From positions 98,941 through 162,940 of the forward strand of contig NZ_JAMXQV010000025.1 in assembly GCF_024703995.1 (NCBI RefSeq): a stretch of DNA of 64,000 nucleotides, written 5' to 3'. Both the position numbers and the translations under genes were made by a program. The notes under the pieces are model-generated. The model did not search any database and was not told the DNA's origin. It saw only the letters and a program-made list of their open reading frames with translations. Source of the stretch: Amycolatopsis iheyensis. GTDB lineage: Bacteria; Actinomycetota; Actinomycetes; Mycobacteriales; Pseudonocardiaceae. This document shows positions 26,585 through 34,990 of this stretch, one piece after another (position 1 is the first letter of the stretch; each line of letters opens with the position of its first letter).

Positions 26585-27472
26585 TCAGGGTGACTCCTGG
26601 CACCGCCGGAGTGCTTTTTCGAGCGCGTCGCGGGTTTCCCCGGCGCCGAGGGCGGAGTGGCTCAGCTTGGCCCAGCACTCGCGAAGGTGGTCGAGGTCGA
26701 GCCCACTGCTCGGCTCGGTCGTGACCAGGCTCTTCAGCAGGTCGCTGTAGCCGAAGGCGGCCTCCGGCGGCGCGAACTCCATGATCGTGAAATCGGGTTC
26801 GACGTACAGGAGCTTCGCGTAGGGCACCAGGCGGACGCCGATGTTCGGGTTCCGGTCCACCAGGGTGACGAGGTGCTTGAGCTGGTCGACCGCGACGTAC
26901 TTCGTCGAAGTCTCGCAGCGCACGAGCCGGTCGACCGCGCTTTCGCTGATCAGGAACTCGTACCGGCACTCGGCGTTTTCGATGAACGCCCGCGTCGCGC
27001 GGGCGGCGCGCCCGGTCACGGCGTCGGCGATGCTGTCGACGTCGCTTCCGCGGAACAGCTCGACCATGTAGCTCTCGGCCTGCAGCAGACCCTTGACGCG
27101 CTCGCCGGTCCAGCTCAGGATCGCGGTCGCCCGCGGCTCGAGCTCCAGGACCTTGCCGAACCACGGTGTGGTCGCCTCGATCAGGTCCTTCTGGTGCTTC
27201 TCCTGGCCCCGCTCGTTGGCCAGGTTCAGCCGCCGGAGCTCGGCCACCACCTCGGGCGCCGGGGCGAGGGCCGCCAAGACGCCTTCGAGGATCGCCGAAC
27301 TGCCCACGTACCCCCGCTCCAGCCGGCTGATCGCGCCCTGGGAGGAGTGCGCCGCTTTCGCGAGCGCCTCCTGGGTCAGGTCGGCCTGCTTGCGCAGCTC
27401 GCGGACGGCGAGACCGAGCAGTCGTCGCTGCTCGTTGTCGTCCTGGGGTGAGAGGGAGGGCGGCCGCGCCAC
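26585..27472 (-). CDS. XRE regulator with DUF5753 (Scr1-type antitoxin-like)
   Basis: About 295 aa. The N-terminal helix-turn-helix (LRKQADLTQEALAKAAHSSQGAISRLE) is followed by the DUF5753 domain (ILSWTGERVKGLLQAESYM to the C-terminus), the usual ligand- or partner-binding half. GTG 27472 is used because it leaves a short N-terminus before the HTH; a TTG at 27535 is also possible and neither has a strong RBS. Proteins of this type pair with DUF397 partners, here encoded upstream at 27610-27837. A perfect hairpin between the two genes may separate or attenuate their transcription. Confidence 0.86.
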   Translation of the reverse strand: MARPPSLSPQDDNEQRRLLGLAVRELRKQADLTQEALAKAAHSSQGAISRLERGYVGSSAILEGVLAALAPAPEVVAELRRLNLANERGQEKHQKDLIEATTPWFGKVLELEPRATAILSWTGERVKGLLQAESYMVELFRGSDVDSIADAVTGRAARATRAFIENAECRYEFLISESAVDRLVRCETSTKYVAVDQLKHLVTLVDRNPNIGVRLVPYAKLLYVEPDFTIMEFAPPEAAFGYSDLLKSLVTTEPSSGLDLDHLRECWAKLSHSALGAGETRDALEKALRRCQESP

Positions 27473-27563
27473 GGTGAGGTCGTCCAATCGGGAGGCGTGC
27501 TGCCACCGATGATAGTAGGCGCGACCGCCGGACAACCACGCTGAGTGGGCCGGCGGCCTGGTC

Positions 27564-27594
27564 CCGGTGGCGCCGGTTCACCCGGCGCCACCGG
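27564..27594 (-). terminator. Perfect hairpin between DUF397 and XRE genes
   Basis: A 13-bp perfect stem (CCGGTGGCGCCGG/CCGGCGCCACCGG) with a 5-nt loop, 15 bp past the DUF397 stop. There is no T-tract, so it may be a weak terminator or attenuator. Confidence 0.6.
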
Positions 27595-27609
27595 TGGCGG
27601 GCGACCGGG

Positions 27610-27837
27610 TCACCTCGGCTCGCGCAGGCCCCGGGTGCAGGTCTCCCATTCCGCGGTGCTGAACACGAGCACCGGGCTGTTCGCCAGCTTCGAATCCCGG
27701 ATCGCCACCAGGCCGGGCCGCCCGAAGTTGATCTCGACGCAGTCGCCCTGGTCAGGCCCGCACAACGGGCTCCGCTCCCAGCGGTCCGCGTCGAACGCGT
27801 CCCCGGCGACCATCGGGTCGTAGTTTCCGATATCCAT
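27610..27837 (-). CDS. DUF397 protein (partner of XRE/DUF5753)
   Basis: A 75-aa protein of the actinobacterial DUF397 family, with W-E-R-S-x-L-C, CVEINFGRPGLVAIRDSK and the C-terminal VFSTAEWETCTRG. AAAGGGGGAGAC precedes the ATG. In Streptomyces and others DUF397 proteins act as toxin-like or co-regulatory partners of neighbouring XRE/DUF5753 proteins (for example BldB- and Scr1-type pairs). It is first of the minus-strand set DUF397, XRE, DUF574 methyltransferase. Its upstream region is a 750-bp non-coding stretch. Confidence 0.88.
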   Translation of the reverse strand: MDIGNYDPMVAGDAFDADRWERSPLCGPDQGDCVEINFGRPGLVAIRDSKLANSPVLVFSTAEWETCTRGLREPR

Positions 27838-28590
27838 GTCTCCCCCTTTGTCAAGCGTTGAGTGCAGTTTGGAATATCCGACTTATTCAGGCATAGATCG
27901 TGAATATTCCTGTTGCAAGTGGCTGCGGGGGCATGGTGCCGAGAGGTGTGAAATCTTCACCCGATTGGCGTTGAATGCCTGCGTATCGGCACGTGCGGGC
28001 GCGCGTGCGCGTGCCGGACGGCCGTGTCATGCAGACACGTATGTATCTTGTGCGGGTGTTCGAGCGGACGTCTGCCTGATATGTCGGAATCGCTCGGCGG
28101 CCGGGCGGAATCGGAGCCGCTCCGGTGCCCTGGGCCTGCATATTCTGATCGGATTCCGGAATATTCCAGCCAGGCCCGCGCCGGCGGCGGGGGTCCCGGT
28201 GCGACTGCTCCATTGAGGTGAGCCGAATTGCACCGTGGGTGGCGGTCCCGCCGACCGAAAAGGCGGCCAGGTGTCGCTGAAGTGTGACACGTTGCGCCAT
28301 TCGGGGGAGCTTGCCCGGTGCGCGCCGGTGTCGAAACGGCCCGTGGTGAGCGCGTACCGGGTCGTGCGGGAACGGCTAGGTTGGGATTCCCACGGGAGGT
28401 TTCCCGTCCTTCCCCCGCCCTTTCACGGAGTACGCACCATGGGATTCGTCGTTCCGCCACCGACCACGGCACCGGACAACGCCGACGCCGGAAGACACCG
28501 GCGCTGAAGGCGCGCACCTCGTTGTCGGGGCGAGGGACGCCGCCGGGTTCGCGAAGTGCGGACCCGTCATCGAACCGAAGGTGAACCACC
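27838..28590. other. Non-coding stretch with GAATATTCC-type repeats
   Basis: No convincing gene larger than a peptide is seen in these 753 bases, which are visibly less GC-rich at 27860-28080. GGAATATCC (27871-27879), GAATATTCC (27902-27910) and the palindrome GGAATATTCC (28158-28167) recur, as operators might. It holds the promoter of the DUF397 gene and, on the other strand, of the genes from 28439 or 28591. Confidence 0.5.
28439..28507 (+). CDS. Possible 22-aa peptide
   Basis: A short ORF beginning MGFVVPPPTTAPDN and ending GRHRR, with GGAG eight bases before the ATG. It lies 84 bp before the next gene on the same strand. Small size and lack of a known family keep this tentative. Confidence 0.3.
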   Translation: MGFVVPPPTTAPDNADAGRHRR

Positions 28591-29550
28591 GTGCGCTGGA
28601 CGCCCTCGGGCGCCGGCGCGCCCGACCACCCGATGAAGGGGCAGATCGTGAGTGCCCGTGACGAGCGGCGCGGCCCGCGCACCAGAGGCCGGACCGCGCT
28701 GGGGCGGCTTCCGTCGACCGCGGCCTTCGACGCCGGGACGAAGAAGTCCCCGCTCGCGCCCGAGGAACGCAAGCTGATCCTGTTCCTCCTGGTCAACCTG
28801 GCCGACGACGCCGAAAGCCTCGCGGAGGCGCGGCAGTGCCTCCTCGATGCCTACGGGGACCGCGAAGGACATTGGTGCGCCGGCCAGACCAAGGACTCGC
28901 TGACGCGCCTGCTGGCCAAGTCCCTCGGGCAGGGCGCGACGAGCCCGCCGCCGTGGGAACGGATCGTCGAGATCGTGGAGGTCGCGGTGCCCCCGGTGCG
29001 CCGGGAGGCAGTGCTGGCCCAGGCGGCGGCCCTGTTCGCCCGGTGCGTCGGGCGGGACCGTCCCACGCGGGCTTACGCCGGGCCGGTGATCGCCCCGGAG
29101 TGGATCGACGAGCCGGTGGTCACCGTCGAGATGATCCGGTCCGGCGGCCGGCCGGAGCGTGCAGCCGATGTGCTGTCGCCGGTGTGGGACGCGGAGCCCG
29201 TGTTGCCGATCCCGGCCGCGCGGGTCCCGGCGGACGCGAGCGTTCCGGTGGAACGGTCGCGGCACCCGATCGAGGATCCGGTCGCGTTGCGCGCGGTGCT
29301 GATGTCGATGTCGAAGACGGCTTGCGAACTTCTCGAGCGGGTCGAAGTGCTCGGGGCGGCGCTCAAGCTGGAGCAGACCACGAACTGGCAGTTGCGCGCC
29401 GAGAACCAGCGGCAGCGGAACCTGCTCGAGCAGGGGTTCCGCGAAAAGTATCGCGGCGTCTCGCTCGATACGATCCGGCAACTGATCACCGAGCAGCTGC
29501 GCGCGGCCTACACCGCGGAACCCCCGAGTCCGCGGCCCCTGCACGGATGA
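28591..29550 (+). CDS. HTH-like/coiled-coil protein, unknown function
   Basis: A 319-aa hydrophilic protein of no family I recognise. Residues about 55-130 are helical and read like a degenerate helix-turn-helix (LAKSLGQGATSPPPWERIVEIVE), a feature shared in outline with the N-terminus of the NACHT protein at 22700. Residues about 225-310 are a heptad-rich coiled coil (LLERVEVLGAALKLEQTTNW, then NQRQRNLLEQGF). The GTG at 28591 has GAAGGTG upstream; ATG 28633 and GTG 28651 are alternatives. It is first of four plus-strand genes leading to the cyclase-like protein. A DNA- or partner-binding role is inferred. Confidence 0.65.
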   Translation: MRWTPSGAGAPDHPMKGQIVSARDERRGPRTRGRTALGRLPSTAAFDAGTKKSPLAPEERKLILFLLVNLADDAESLAEARQCLLDAYGDREGHWCAGQTKDSLTRLLAKSLGQGATSPPPWERIVEIVEVAVPPVRREAVLAQAAALFARCVGRDRPTRAYAGPVIAPEWIDEPVVTVEMIRSGGRPERAADVLSPVWDAEPVLPIPAARVPADASVPVERSRHPIEDPVALRAVLMSMSKTACELLERVEVLGAALKLEQTTNWQLRAENQRQRNLLEQGFREKYRGVSLDTIRQLITEQLRAAYTAEPPSPRPLHG

Positions 29551-29939
29551 CGCGATCGCGTGCCGAGCCGCCGGCCACCTGCGGGGGAGTAAAAGGATAG
29601 TGCCGGCCGACCCGAGAAGAAATCAGTATCCGTTCATTATCCGATCAGTATCGGAATACTCGCCCCGGTGGCGACTGATCGGGTAGTTACGTTCAACTGG
29701 TCGACCGGAGAACCGGTCGTCGCACGATTCAACCCGTTGACCGTGCAATGCTTTCCCAGTGAATTGATCACCCGATAACGTCGAAAACGAAGCCAGATCG
29801 GCTCAGTCGTCCCCACCCGGATCCGGAGGTGCTGCATGCGCGTCCCGAAAACCTCGGCGCTCCCCGGAGCGCCGAGGCTCCCGCCGCACGAGCAGGAGCC
29901 GCAGGGTTGCTTCGGCAGCCCGTCGAAGCAGGAGGTCAA
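29551..29939. other. Intergenic stretch with imperfect hairpin
   Basis: No gene is seen in these 389 bases. CCGATCAGTATCGG (29641-29654) is the core of a longer imperfect inverted repeat from AGTAT at 29625 to ATACT at 29660. TTGACC near 29738 could be a -35 for the small membrane gene. Confidence 0.45.
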
Positions 29940-30065
29940 ATGGCCGGAAAGCACCGGAAAAGGGCGGCCGGCAGGATCGGCTGCGTGGTGATCACGATCG
30001 TCGCCGCGCACCTGGTGATCCTGCTGACCGCCCTCGCCGACCAGGGCCGCACCCTGATCGGCTGA
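29940..30065 (+). CDS. 41-aa single-span membrane peptide
   Basis: A short protein beginning MAGKHRKRAAGRIGCVVITI with a basic N-terminus and one transmembrane helix (about residues 13-31), ending DQGRTLIG. A textbook GGAGG lies six bases before the ATG, which supports real translation. A hairpin terminator follows. It sits between the coiled-coil protein and the zinc-ribbon/cyclase-like pair, all on the same strand. It is too small to classify; a membrane effector or anchor is speculation. Confidence 0.6.
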   Translation: MAGKHRKRAAGRIGCVVITIVAAHLVILLTALADQGRTLIG

Positions 30066-30090
30066 TCCGGTCCCTCTCCTGGAAGAACCG

Positions 30091-30137
30091 CGGCGCGGGG
30101 CCGGAACTCCGGTCGTCAGCCGGCCGGTCCCGCGCCG
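30091..30137 (+). terminator. Hairpin after 41-aa membrane peptide gene
   Basis: Stem CGGCGCGGGGCCGG paired with CCGGTCCCGCGCCG (14 bp including one G-T), 19-nt loop, 25 bp past the stop codon. Confidence 0.6.
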
Positions 30138-30216
30138 CCGAGTATCGCATCTTCGCGCCTGAACTGGGAACCACCCCGGCCCCACGGGGTGGCCCGCACC
30201 GAGGAACGGACACGTC

Positions 30217-30519
30217 ATGTCTGCCGAACGCCGTTTTCGAAACCGCCGAGTCGTCGCCGTCCGGATCCGGCGCGGGGTGCCCCGTGCGGACGGGCGCCGT
30301 GCCGGAGAACGGGAGCGGCAGGTGCATTTCGTCGCGCCGGCCGCGCACGGGCCGACGCCGCCGGTGCTGGAAACCCTGTGCGGGGACCTGCTGGACCCGG
30401 CCGTGACGGAAGTGCTCGACGGCATCACGGGAATGCCCTGCGTGCGGTGCTTCGCCTGCGTCCCGCACGCCGCGGCCGGTCCCGCGGGTGCGGCTCGCGA
30501 CCGCCGCCGGTCCGCGTAG
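30217..30519 (+). CDS. Small zinc-ribbon-like protein, unknown
   Basis: A 100-aa basic protein. A His (VHFVAP), a Cys in TLCGDL and a CxxC in MPCVRCFAC give a possible zinc site. GAGGAAC lies before the ATG. The arginine-rich first 30 residues suggest nucleic-acid contact. It is 61 bp before the cyclase-like gene on the same strand. No function is assigned. Confidence 0.55.
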   Translation: MSAERRFRNRRVVAVRIRRGVPRADGRRAGERERQVHFVAPAAHGPTPPVLETLCGDLLDPAVTEVLDGITGMPCVRCFACVPHAAAGPAGAARDRRRSA

Positions 30520-30580
30520 GACCCGCTCCCGGCGCGCCGGATGCGCGTCTCCCTGGCTTCATCGGACTTGGTGGTGGGAA

Positions 30581-31417
30581 ATGGAACACTCACGTCTGGT
30601 CGTCCATCGGACGATCCTGGCGGTGGACGTCGAAGGGTACGGGGATCCGCGCCGGACCACCCCGCACCGGCTGGCCGTCCGCCACGGGCTGGACCAGGCA
30701 CTGCGCCGCGCTTTCCACGAGGCGGGCGTGCCGTGGTTCGACTGCCGCCACGAAAGCACGGGGGACGGCACGTTCGTGCTGGTGCCCGCGCAGATCCTGA
30801 AGGGCCCCTTCGTGGAGGTCCTGCCCGCGGTGCTCGCCCGGGAAGTCCGGCGGCACAACGAGACCCACGAGCCCGGCGAACGGTTCCGGCTGCGGATGGC
30901 GTTGCACGCGGGCGAGGTCGCCTACGACGACCAAGGCGCGACCGGGCCGGCGATCAACCAGGCGTTCCGCCTGCTCGAAGCGCCACGGCTCAAAGCGGCA
31001 CTGGGCGAGTCACCCGGCGTGCTGGCGCTGATCGCTTCCGCATGGTTCTTCGACGAGGTGGTCCGCAGCAGCACGGTCGTGGACGCGACGACGTTCCGCC
31101 CGGTGCGGGTGGCGGTGAAGGAAACGGAGACGGTCGGCTGGCTCAGCTTGCCGGATCACCCCTACCCACCGCGTCCGGGCGAAGGACCGCTGGAGCTCCC
31201 GGCCTCGCCGGCTTGCGGCGAGGACCTGGCCGCACTGGTCGCGGCCGCGGACGGGGGACCGCTGGGGCTGGCGATCCACGTCGCGGACCAGCTGGCCGGC
31301 CGCTTCCCGGAGGGTCGCATCGTCCTGGAGCTGGACGGCCGCGGCTCCGCCCGGATCCGGTGGCTCCCGCCGCGCTGCTGTCTGTCGGAGGTCTGCCGGA
31401 GTGGAACCGGGCAGTAG
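30581..31417 (+). CDS. Nucleotidyl-cyclase-like protein (class III cyclase homology)
   Basis: 278 aa from the ATG at 30581; a longer frame starts at 30488. The first 165 residues follow the class III cyclase plan: first metal Asp in ILAVDVEGYGD, second in STGDGTFVLVP, then LRMALHAGEVAYD and GPAINQAFRLLEAPRLK, which supplies the Asn-x3-Arg pair. Many actinobacteria have such proteins near or fused to STAND or effector modules, and their catalytic status is not settled. The C-terminal part (HVADQLAGRFPEGRIVLEL) looks like a linker or remnant of another module. It converges on the P-loop gene with 12 bp between. Confidence 0.72.
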   Translation: MEHSRLVVHRTILAVDVEGYGDPRRTTPHRLAVRHGLDQALRRAFHEAGVPWFDCRHESTGDGTFVLVPAQILKGPFVEVLPAVLAREVRRHNETHEPGERFRLRMALHAGEVAYDDQGATGPAINQAFRLLEAPRLKAALGESPGVLALIASAWFFDEVVRSSTVVDATTFRPVRVAVKETETVGWLSLPDHPYPPRPGEGPLELPASPACGEDLAALVAAADGGPLGLAIHVADQLAGRFPEGRIVLELDGRGSARIRWLPPRCCLSEVCRSGTGQ

Positions 31418-31429
31418 CGGGGTCTTCCG

Positions 31430-32782
31430 CTACGCCGCCAGGTTCCGGTACGGGCGCACGACCGTCTCGATGAACGACGTCAGCTGTTCGTCCACATGGG
31501 ACGTCCCGTCGGTGTCGTTGTCCACCAGGTGGACTCGGCCCGCGAGGTTCTTCTGGGCCTTCAGCAGCGCGAAGTCGTCCTTGCTGTACAGCTTGTGCGC
31601 CGCGTTGCTCGGGAGGCGGTGCTCGTCCGAGACCAGCAGGTTGATCGACTGGCCCGCCACCGAAAGCCGTGGTGGCTCGCCCCTCCTGGCCAGGCGGTCG
31701 GCGCGGATGCCGTCCGTTGCGCGGACGTGGATGATCTGGGACGCGGCCAGCACCTCGTCGCCGAAGACCTGGAGGGCTCCGATCGTGTCCGCCCGGGCGA
31801 ACTCCACCAGGGTGATCGGGCTGCTGCGGCGGTTCTGCCACACCCGGTGGCCCAGCGCGTGCAGTGCCGGGCGGAGGTTTTCCTCGCGCTCCACCTGGAA
31901 CGCGCCGCCGAACTGGGCGCTGTAGCCGGTGCCGCGGCCGTCGTCGAGGAGCATCAGCGAATGCAGGAAGTCTTCGAACGCGTAGACGTAGTCGCTCAGC
32001 TCGTCCACCTGCAGCCGCCACCGGCGCAGCTCCGCCGCGAGCGCCCGCCGGACCAGGGACTTGCCCGCGCCCGGCAGGCCCGTGACGAAGATGACCGGTG
32101 CCCGGTGGCGGAAGGCCAGGTGCCGCAGGACGGCGTCCTCGGCCTTGGGGGACAGGTGGTACGCCGTCCGCAGCTCGCGGATCCGGTCCGCGAGGTGCGG
32201 CCACGTGTCGTCGCTGCCGGCCAGGACTTCCGCCGCCAGGACTGATTCGAGGGGCTCCGCCTTGGTCCAGACCTCGTCGAAGTGGCTGCGGAACACCTTG
32301 GCGGCCGAGATCTCGTCCAGCCGCTCGGGCCGGTCCTTCCCGCCGGTGCGGCGGTTGAGCACCGTGTGCTGGTCGGCGCCGGAGAACACGTGGTACGACA
32401 AGTGGTCCGACGTCAGCGCCCGCGACACGCGGACCTCGATGCCGGCGCCGAGCAGCTCGGCGCCGGCGGTGAGGGACACCGGCTCGGTCCGCGTGATGAC
32501 CCGGACCCCGCGGCGTTCGTTGATCCGCGCCCACGACTCCTGGATCTTCGCGAGCACCTTCGACCCGTCGGCGGGCAGCAGGTTCGGCACCAGCGCGTCG
32601 AGCCGGTCGACCTGGTCGTTCTTGGCGATGACCAGCATTTCGGCGAGGTAGTTCCGGCGCGTCATCCGCTGCGAAAGCCCAGTGGGCAACCGGGTACGGC
32701 GCCACAGCGACCGAAGCCCGGCCAAGATGAGCGCGACGGTCACCCCGCTCGCCACGGGCGCGAGGAACTGGTTCCAGTTCAT
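31430..32782 (-). CDS. Membrane-anchored P-loop ATPase with PLD-like N-terminal half
   Basis: A 450-aa protein. One N-terminal hydrophobic helix (about residues 8-25) probably anchors it, with the rest in the cytoplasm. Residues about 55-190 (RVITRTEPVSLTAGAELL, GIEVRV, then RSHFDEVWTKAEPLE) resemble degenerate phospholipase-D-like sensor domains; this is inference. Residues about 235-400 hold a P-loop kinase-like domain with Walker A GLPGAGKSLVRR and a later region that resembles nucleotide kinases. GAGAGGGGACCCC precedes the ATG. It is divergent from the marR gene. No known system is recognised. Confidence 0.65.
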   Translation of the reverse strand: MNWNQFLAPVASGVTVALILAGLRSLWRRTRLPTGLSQRMTRRNYLAEMLVIAKNDQVDRLDALVPNLLPADGSKVLAKIQESWARINERRGVRVITRTEPVSLTAGAELLGAGIEVRVSRALTSDHLSYHVFSGADQHTVLNRRTGGKDRPERLDEISAAKVFRSHFDEVWTKAEPLESVLAAEVLAGSDDTWPHLADRIRELRTAYHLSPKAEDAVLRHLAFRHRAPVIFVTGLPGAGKSLVRRALAAELRRWRLQVDELSDYVYAFEDFLHSLMLLDDGRGTGYSAQFGGAFQVEREENLRPALHALGHRVWQNRRSSPITLVEFARADTIGALQVFGDEVLAASQIIHVRATDGIRADRLARRGEPPRLSVAGQSINLLVSDEHRLPSNAAHKLYSKDDFALLKAQKNLAGRVHLVDNDTDGTSHVDEQLTSFIETVVRPYRNLAA

Positions 32783-32999
32783 CGGGGTCCCCTCTCCGCC
32801 ATTCCCGGTGGGAGGTTTCCGTCCGCACCACAGGATGTTCGCAGCGCATTCACTACCCGCCGTTCGTGGGCGCGAAACGCCACGAGGTCACGACCTCGTC
32901 AAGGTGGCGGGGTCACGAAAAAGCCCATGAGCTGGGCGGATGATCTCGGAACGGGGAGGCTGACGGGACACCTCCGCGATCGTCGGTCACCATGGGGGT

Positions 33000-33446
33000 G
33001 TGTCTTCTTCTGCCGCCGCCGGGCCTGGGTTGCTCTACCTCGTCAAGCAGCTCGAGCTCGCCGTGCGGGCTCGGCTCGACGACGTGCTGCGGCCCGTCGG
33101 GCTCACGCCCTTGCAGTACACCGCCCTCACCGTGCTCGAGCGGCGGTCCGGGCTCAGTACCGCCGAACTCGCGCGGAACTCCTTCGTCACCGATCAGGCC
33201 ATGGCCGACATGGTCGTCGCGCTCGAGCGGCTCGGGTTCATCGTGCGGGCCGGGGATCCGCGGGATCGGCGGCGGCGGGTGATCGGGCTGACCGGGGCCG
33301 GGCAGGACGTTCTCGACCGGGTGCGCGACGACGTCGCCGCGGTCGAACGGCGGATGGTCGCCGGGCTCGGCCGCGGGGATGCCGGGCGGTTCCGGGAGTA
33401 CGTCGTCGCCTGTCATGCCGCCTTGGCGGATCGGCCCTCGCACTGA
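33000..33446 (+). CDS. MarR-family transcriptional regulator
   Basis: A 148-aa winged-helix regulator. It has the MarR pattern LTPLQYTALTVLERRSGLSTAELARNSFVT, recognition helix TDQAMADMVVALERLG and the wing DPRDRRRRVIGLT. The GTG start follows a GGGGG stretch only weakly like an RBS. It precedes the secreted hydrolase by 87 bp on the same strand and may control it. The ligand is unknown; this family usually senses phenolics, oxidants or antibiotics. Confidence 0.9.
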   Translation: MSSSAAAGPGLLYLVKQLELAVRARLDDVLRPVGLTPLQYTALTVLERRSGLSTAELARNSFVTDQAMADMVVALERLGFIVRAGDPRDRRRRVIGLTGAGQDVLDRVRDDVAAVERRMVAGLGRGDAGRFREYVVACHAALADRPSH

Positions 33447-33533
33447 AAAGACAGGAAACCTGTACATCTGCGGGAGTGCGTGGCACGCTGCTCGGCGAGC
33501 CGGGCGGAGTGGCCCGGGGTGAGGGGCACCACC

Positions 33534-34850
33534 ATGCGCGTCCTGGCACTGATCGCCACCATCTTGACCACCGTCGGCCTGAGCACCGGCGTCGCGGCCG
33601 GAACCACGAGCGGGCACCACACCGGGCAGCTGCCGGACGGCGCCTCCTGGGTGGCCGACGTGCCCGCCGCCTGGAACGGCACGACCATCCTCTACAGCCA
33701 CGGCTTCGGCCCGCTCACCGCCCAGAACGCACCGGACGACGAGACCCGCACGGCGTTGCTCGGCCAGGGCTACGCCCTCGTCGGCTCCTCCTACAGCGGC
33801 CCGTCGTGGTGGGCACTCGATTCCGCCGTGCGCGACCAGTTCGACGCCTTGGCCGCCCTCGAGCGCCTCACCGGCCACCCACGCCGGACGATCGCTTGGG
33901 GCACCTCGATGGGCGGGCTGGTCAGCGCCCTCGAAGCCGAAGACGGCCGGCTCGACGGCGTGCTCTCCACCTGCGGGCTCGTCGCCGGCGCGCTCAACCT
34001 GAACAACTACCAGCTGGACGGCGAGTACGCCCTCGCCCACCTGCTCGCCCCCGGGCAGCCGGTCAAGCTCGTCCGGTTCGCCAGTCCCGCCGAGGGAGCC
34101 GCGTCGGCCGCGGCGCTGACGAAGATCGCCACCGACGCGCAGGGTTCGCCCGCCGGCCGGGCGCGGATCGCGCTCGCCGCGGCGTTGCTGAACGAGCCCG
34201 GCTGGTTCACCGGCCCGACGCCGCCGCCGGACTACGCGGGCCAGGAAGTCCAGCAGCAGCAGGAACTCACGCAGCTCGTGCTCGGTTTCGTCGTCGCCGG
34301 GCGGTACCAGGTCGAGCTGGCCGCCGGCGGGAACAGCGCGTTCACCGCGGGCGTCGACTACCGCACGCTGCTCGGCGGCAGCGGCCACGCCCGCCAGGTG
34401 CGGGCGCTCTACCGCGCGGCCGGCCTGGACCTCGACGCCGATCTGGCGAAGTTGACGCGCGACGCCGACATCCGGCCGGACCCGCGGGCGGTCCGGACTC
34501 TCGCGCGCACGTCGATGGTCACCGGCCGGCTGCGCGTCCCGACGCTGAACATCCACACCACCGCCGACCAGCTCGTGCCGGTGGAGCAGGAGGACTGGTA
34601 CGCCGGGCAGGTGCGGCGCGCCGGCCGGGGATCCCTGCTGCGCCAGGCCTACGTCGGCGCGACCGGGCACTGCGCGTTCCGGACGTCGGAGACGATCGCG
34701 GCACTGCACGCGCTGGAGTCGCGGATCGAGACCGGCCGCTGGAGCGACGGCACGGAACCGCGGCGGCTCAACGAAGCGGCCGGCGACGGACGTTACGTGC
34801 GGTTCGAGCCGGCGCGGTTGACCGGTGGGCTCGGCGAACCGGGGCGATGA
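33534..34850 (+). CDS. Secreted alpha/beta hydrolase
   Basis: A 438-aa exported hydrolase. The ATG at 33534 follows GAGGGG and opens a Sec signal peptide (MRVLALIATILTTVGLSTGVAAG), preferred over an upstream start in the same frame. The alpha/beta-hydrolase core shows TTILYSHGFGP (oxyanion region), the nucleophile elbow WGTSMGGLVSALE, and a late His in ATGHCAFRTSE; an acidic residue lies in NIHTTADQLVP. The substrate is not evident. It may be regulated by the marR gene just upstream. A hairpin follows the stop. Confidence 0.86.
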   Translation: MRVLALIATILTTVGLSTGVAAGTTSGHHTGQLPDGASWVADVPAAWNGTTILYSHGFGPLTAQNAPDDETRTALLGQGYALVGSSYSGPSWWALDSAVRDQFDALAALERLTGHPRRTIAWGTSMGGLVSALEAEDGRLDGVLSTCGLVAGALNLNNYQLDGEYALAHLLAPGQPVKLVRFASPAEGAASAAALTKIATDAQGSPAGRARIALAAALLNEPGWFTGPTPPPDYAGQEVQQQQELTQLVLGFVVAGRYQVELAAGGNSAFTAGVDYRTLLGGSGHARQVRALYRAAGLDLDADLAKLTRDADIRPDPRAVRTLARTSMVTGRLRVPTLNIHTTADQLVPVEQEDWYAGQVRRAGRGSLLRQAYVGATGHCAFRTSETIAALHALESRIETGRWSDGTEPRRLNEAAGDGRYVRFEPARLTGGLGEPGR

Positions 34851-34910
34851 GCAGTTATCGCGGTGCGGATTTGTTCGTTCCGGGAGTCACAAAACCCGGC
34901 TGAACGAGAA

Positions 34911-34953
34911 CCGCCGGCGGTGCGGACGCGGGATACGTCCTCACCGCCGGCGG
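34911..34953. terminator. Bidirectional terminator, hydrolase and lsr2
   Basis: Arms CCGCCGGCGGTG and CACCGCCGGCGG pair perfectly over 12 bp around a 19-nt loop, then CTTTTCCCC on the plus strand. It lies between two convergent genes. Confidence 0.75.
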
Positions 34954-34990
34954 CCTGGTCTTTTCCCCAGTGTTCCGGCGACCACCGCCG

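Noticed and set aside
30581..31417. Firm assignment as a Pycsar cyclase
   Set aside because: Only the general class III cyclase plan is visible and no typical Pycsar effector lies next to it.
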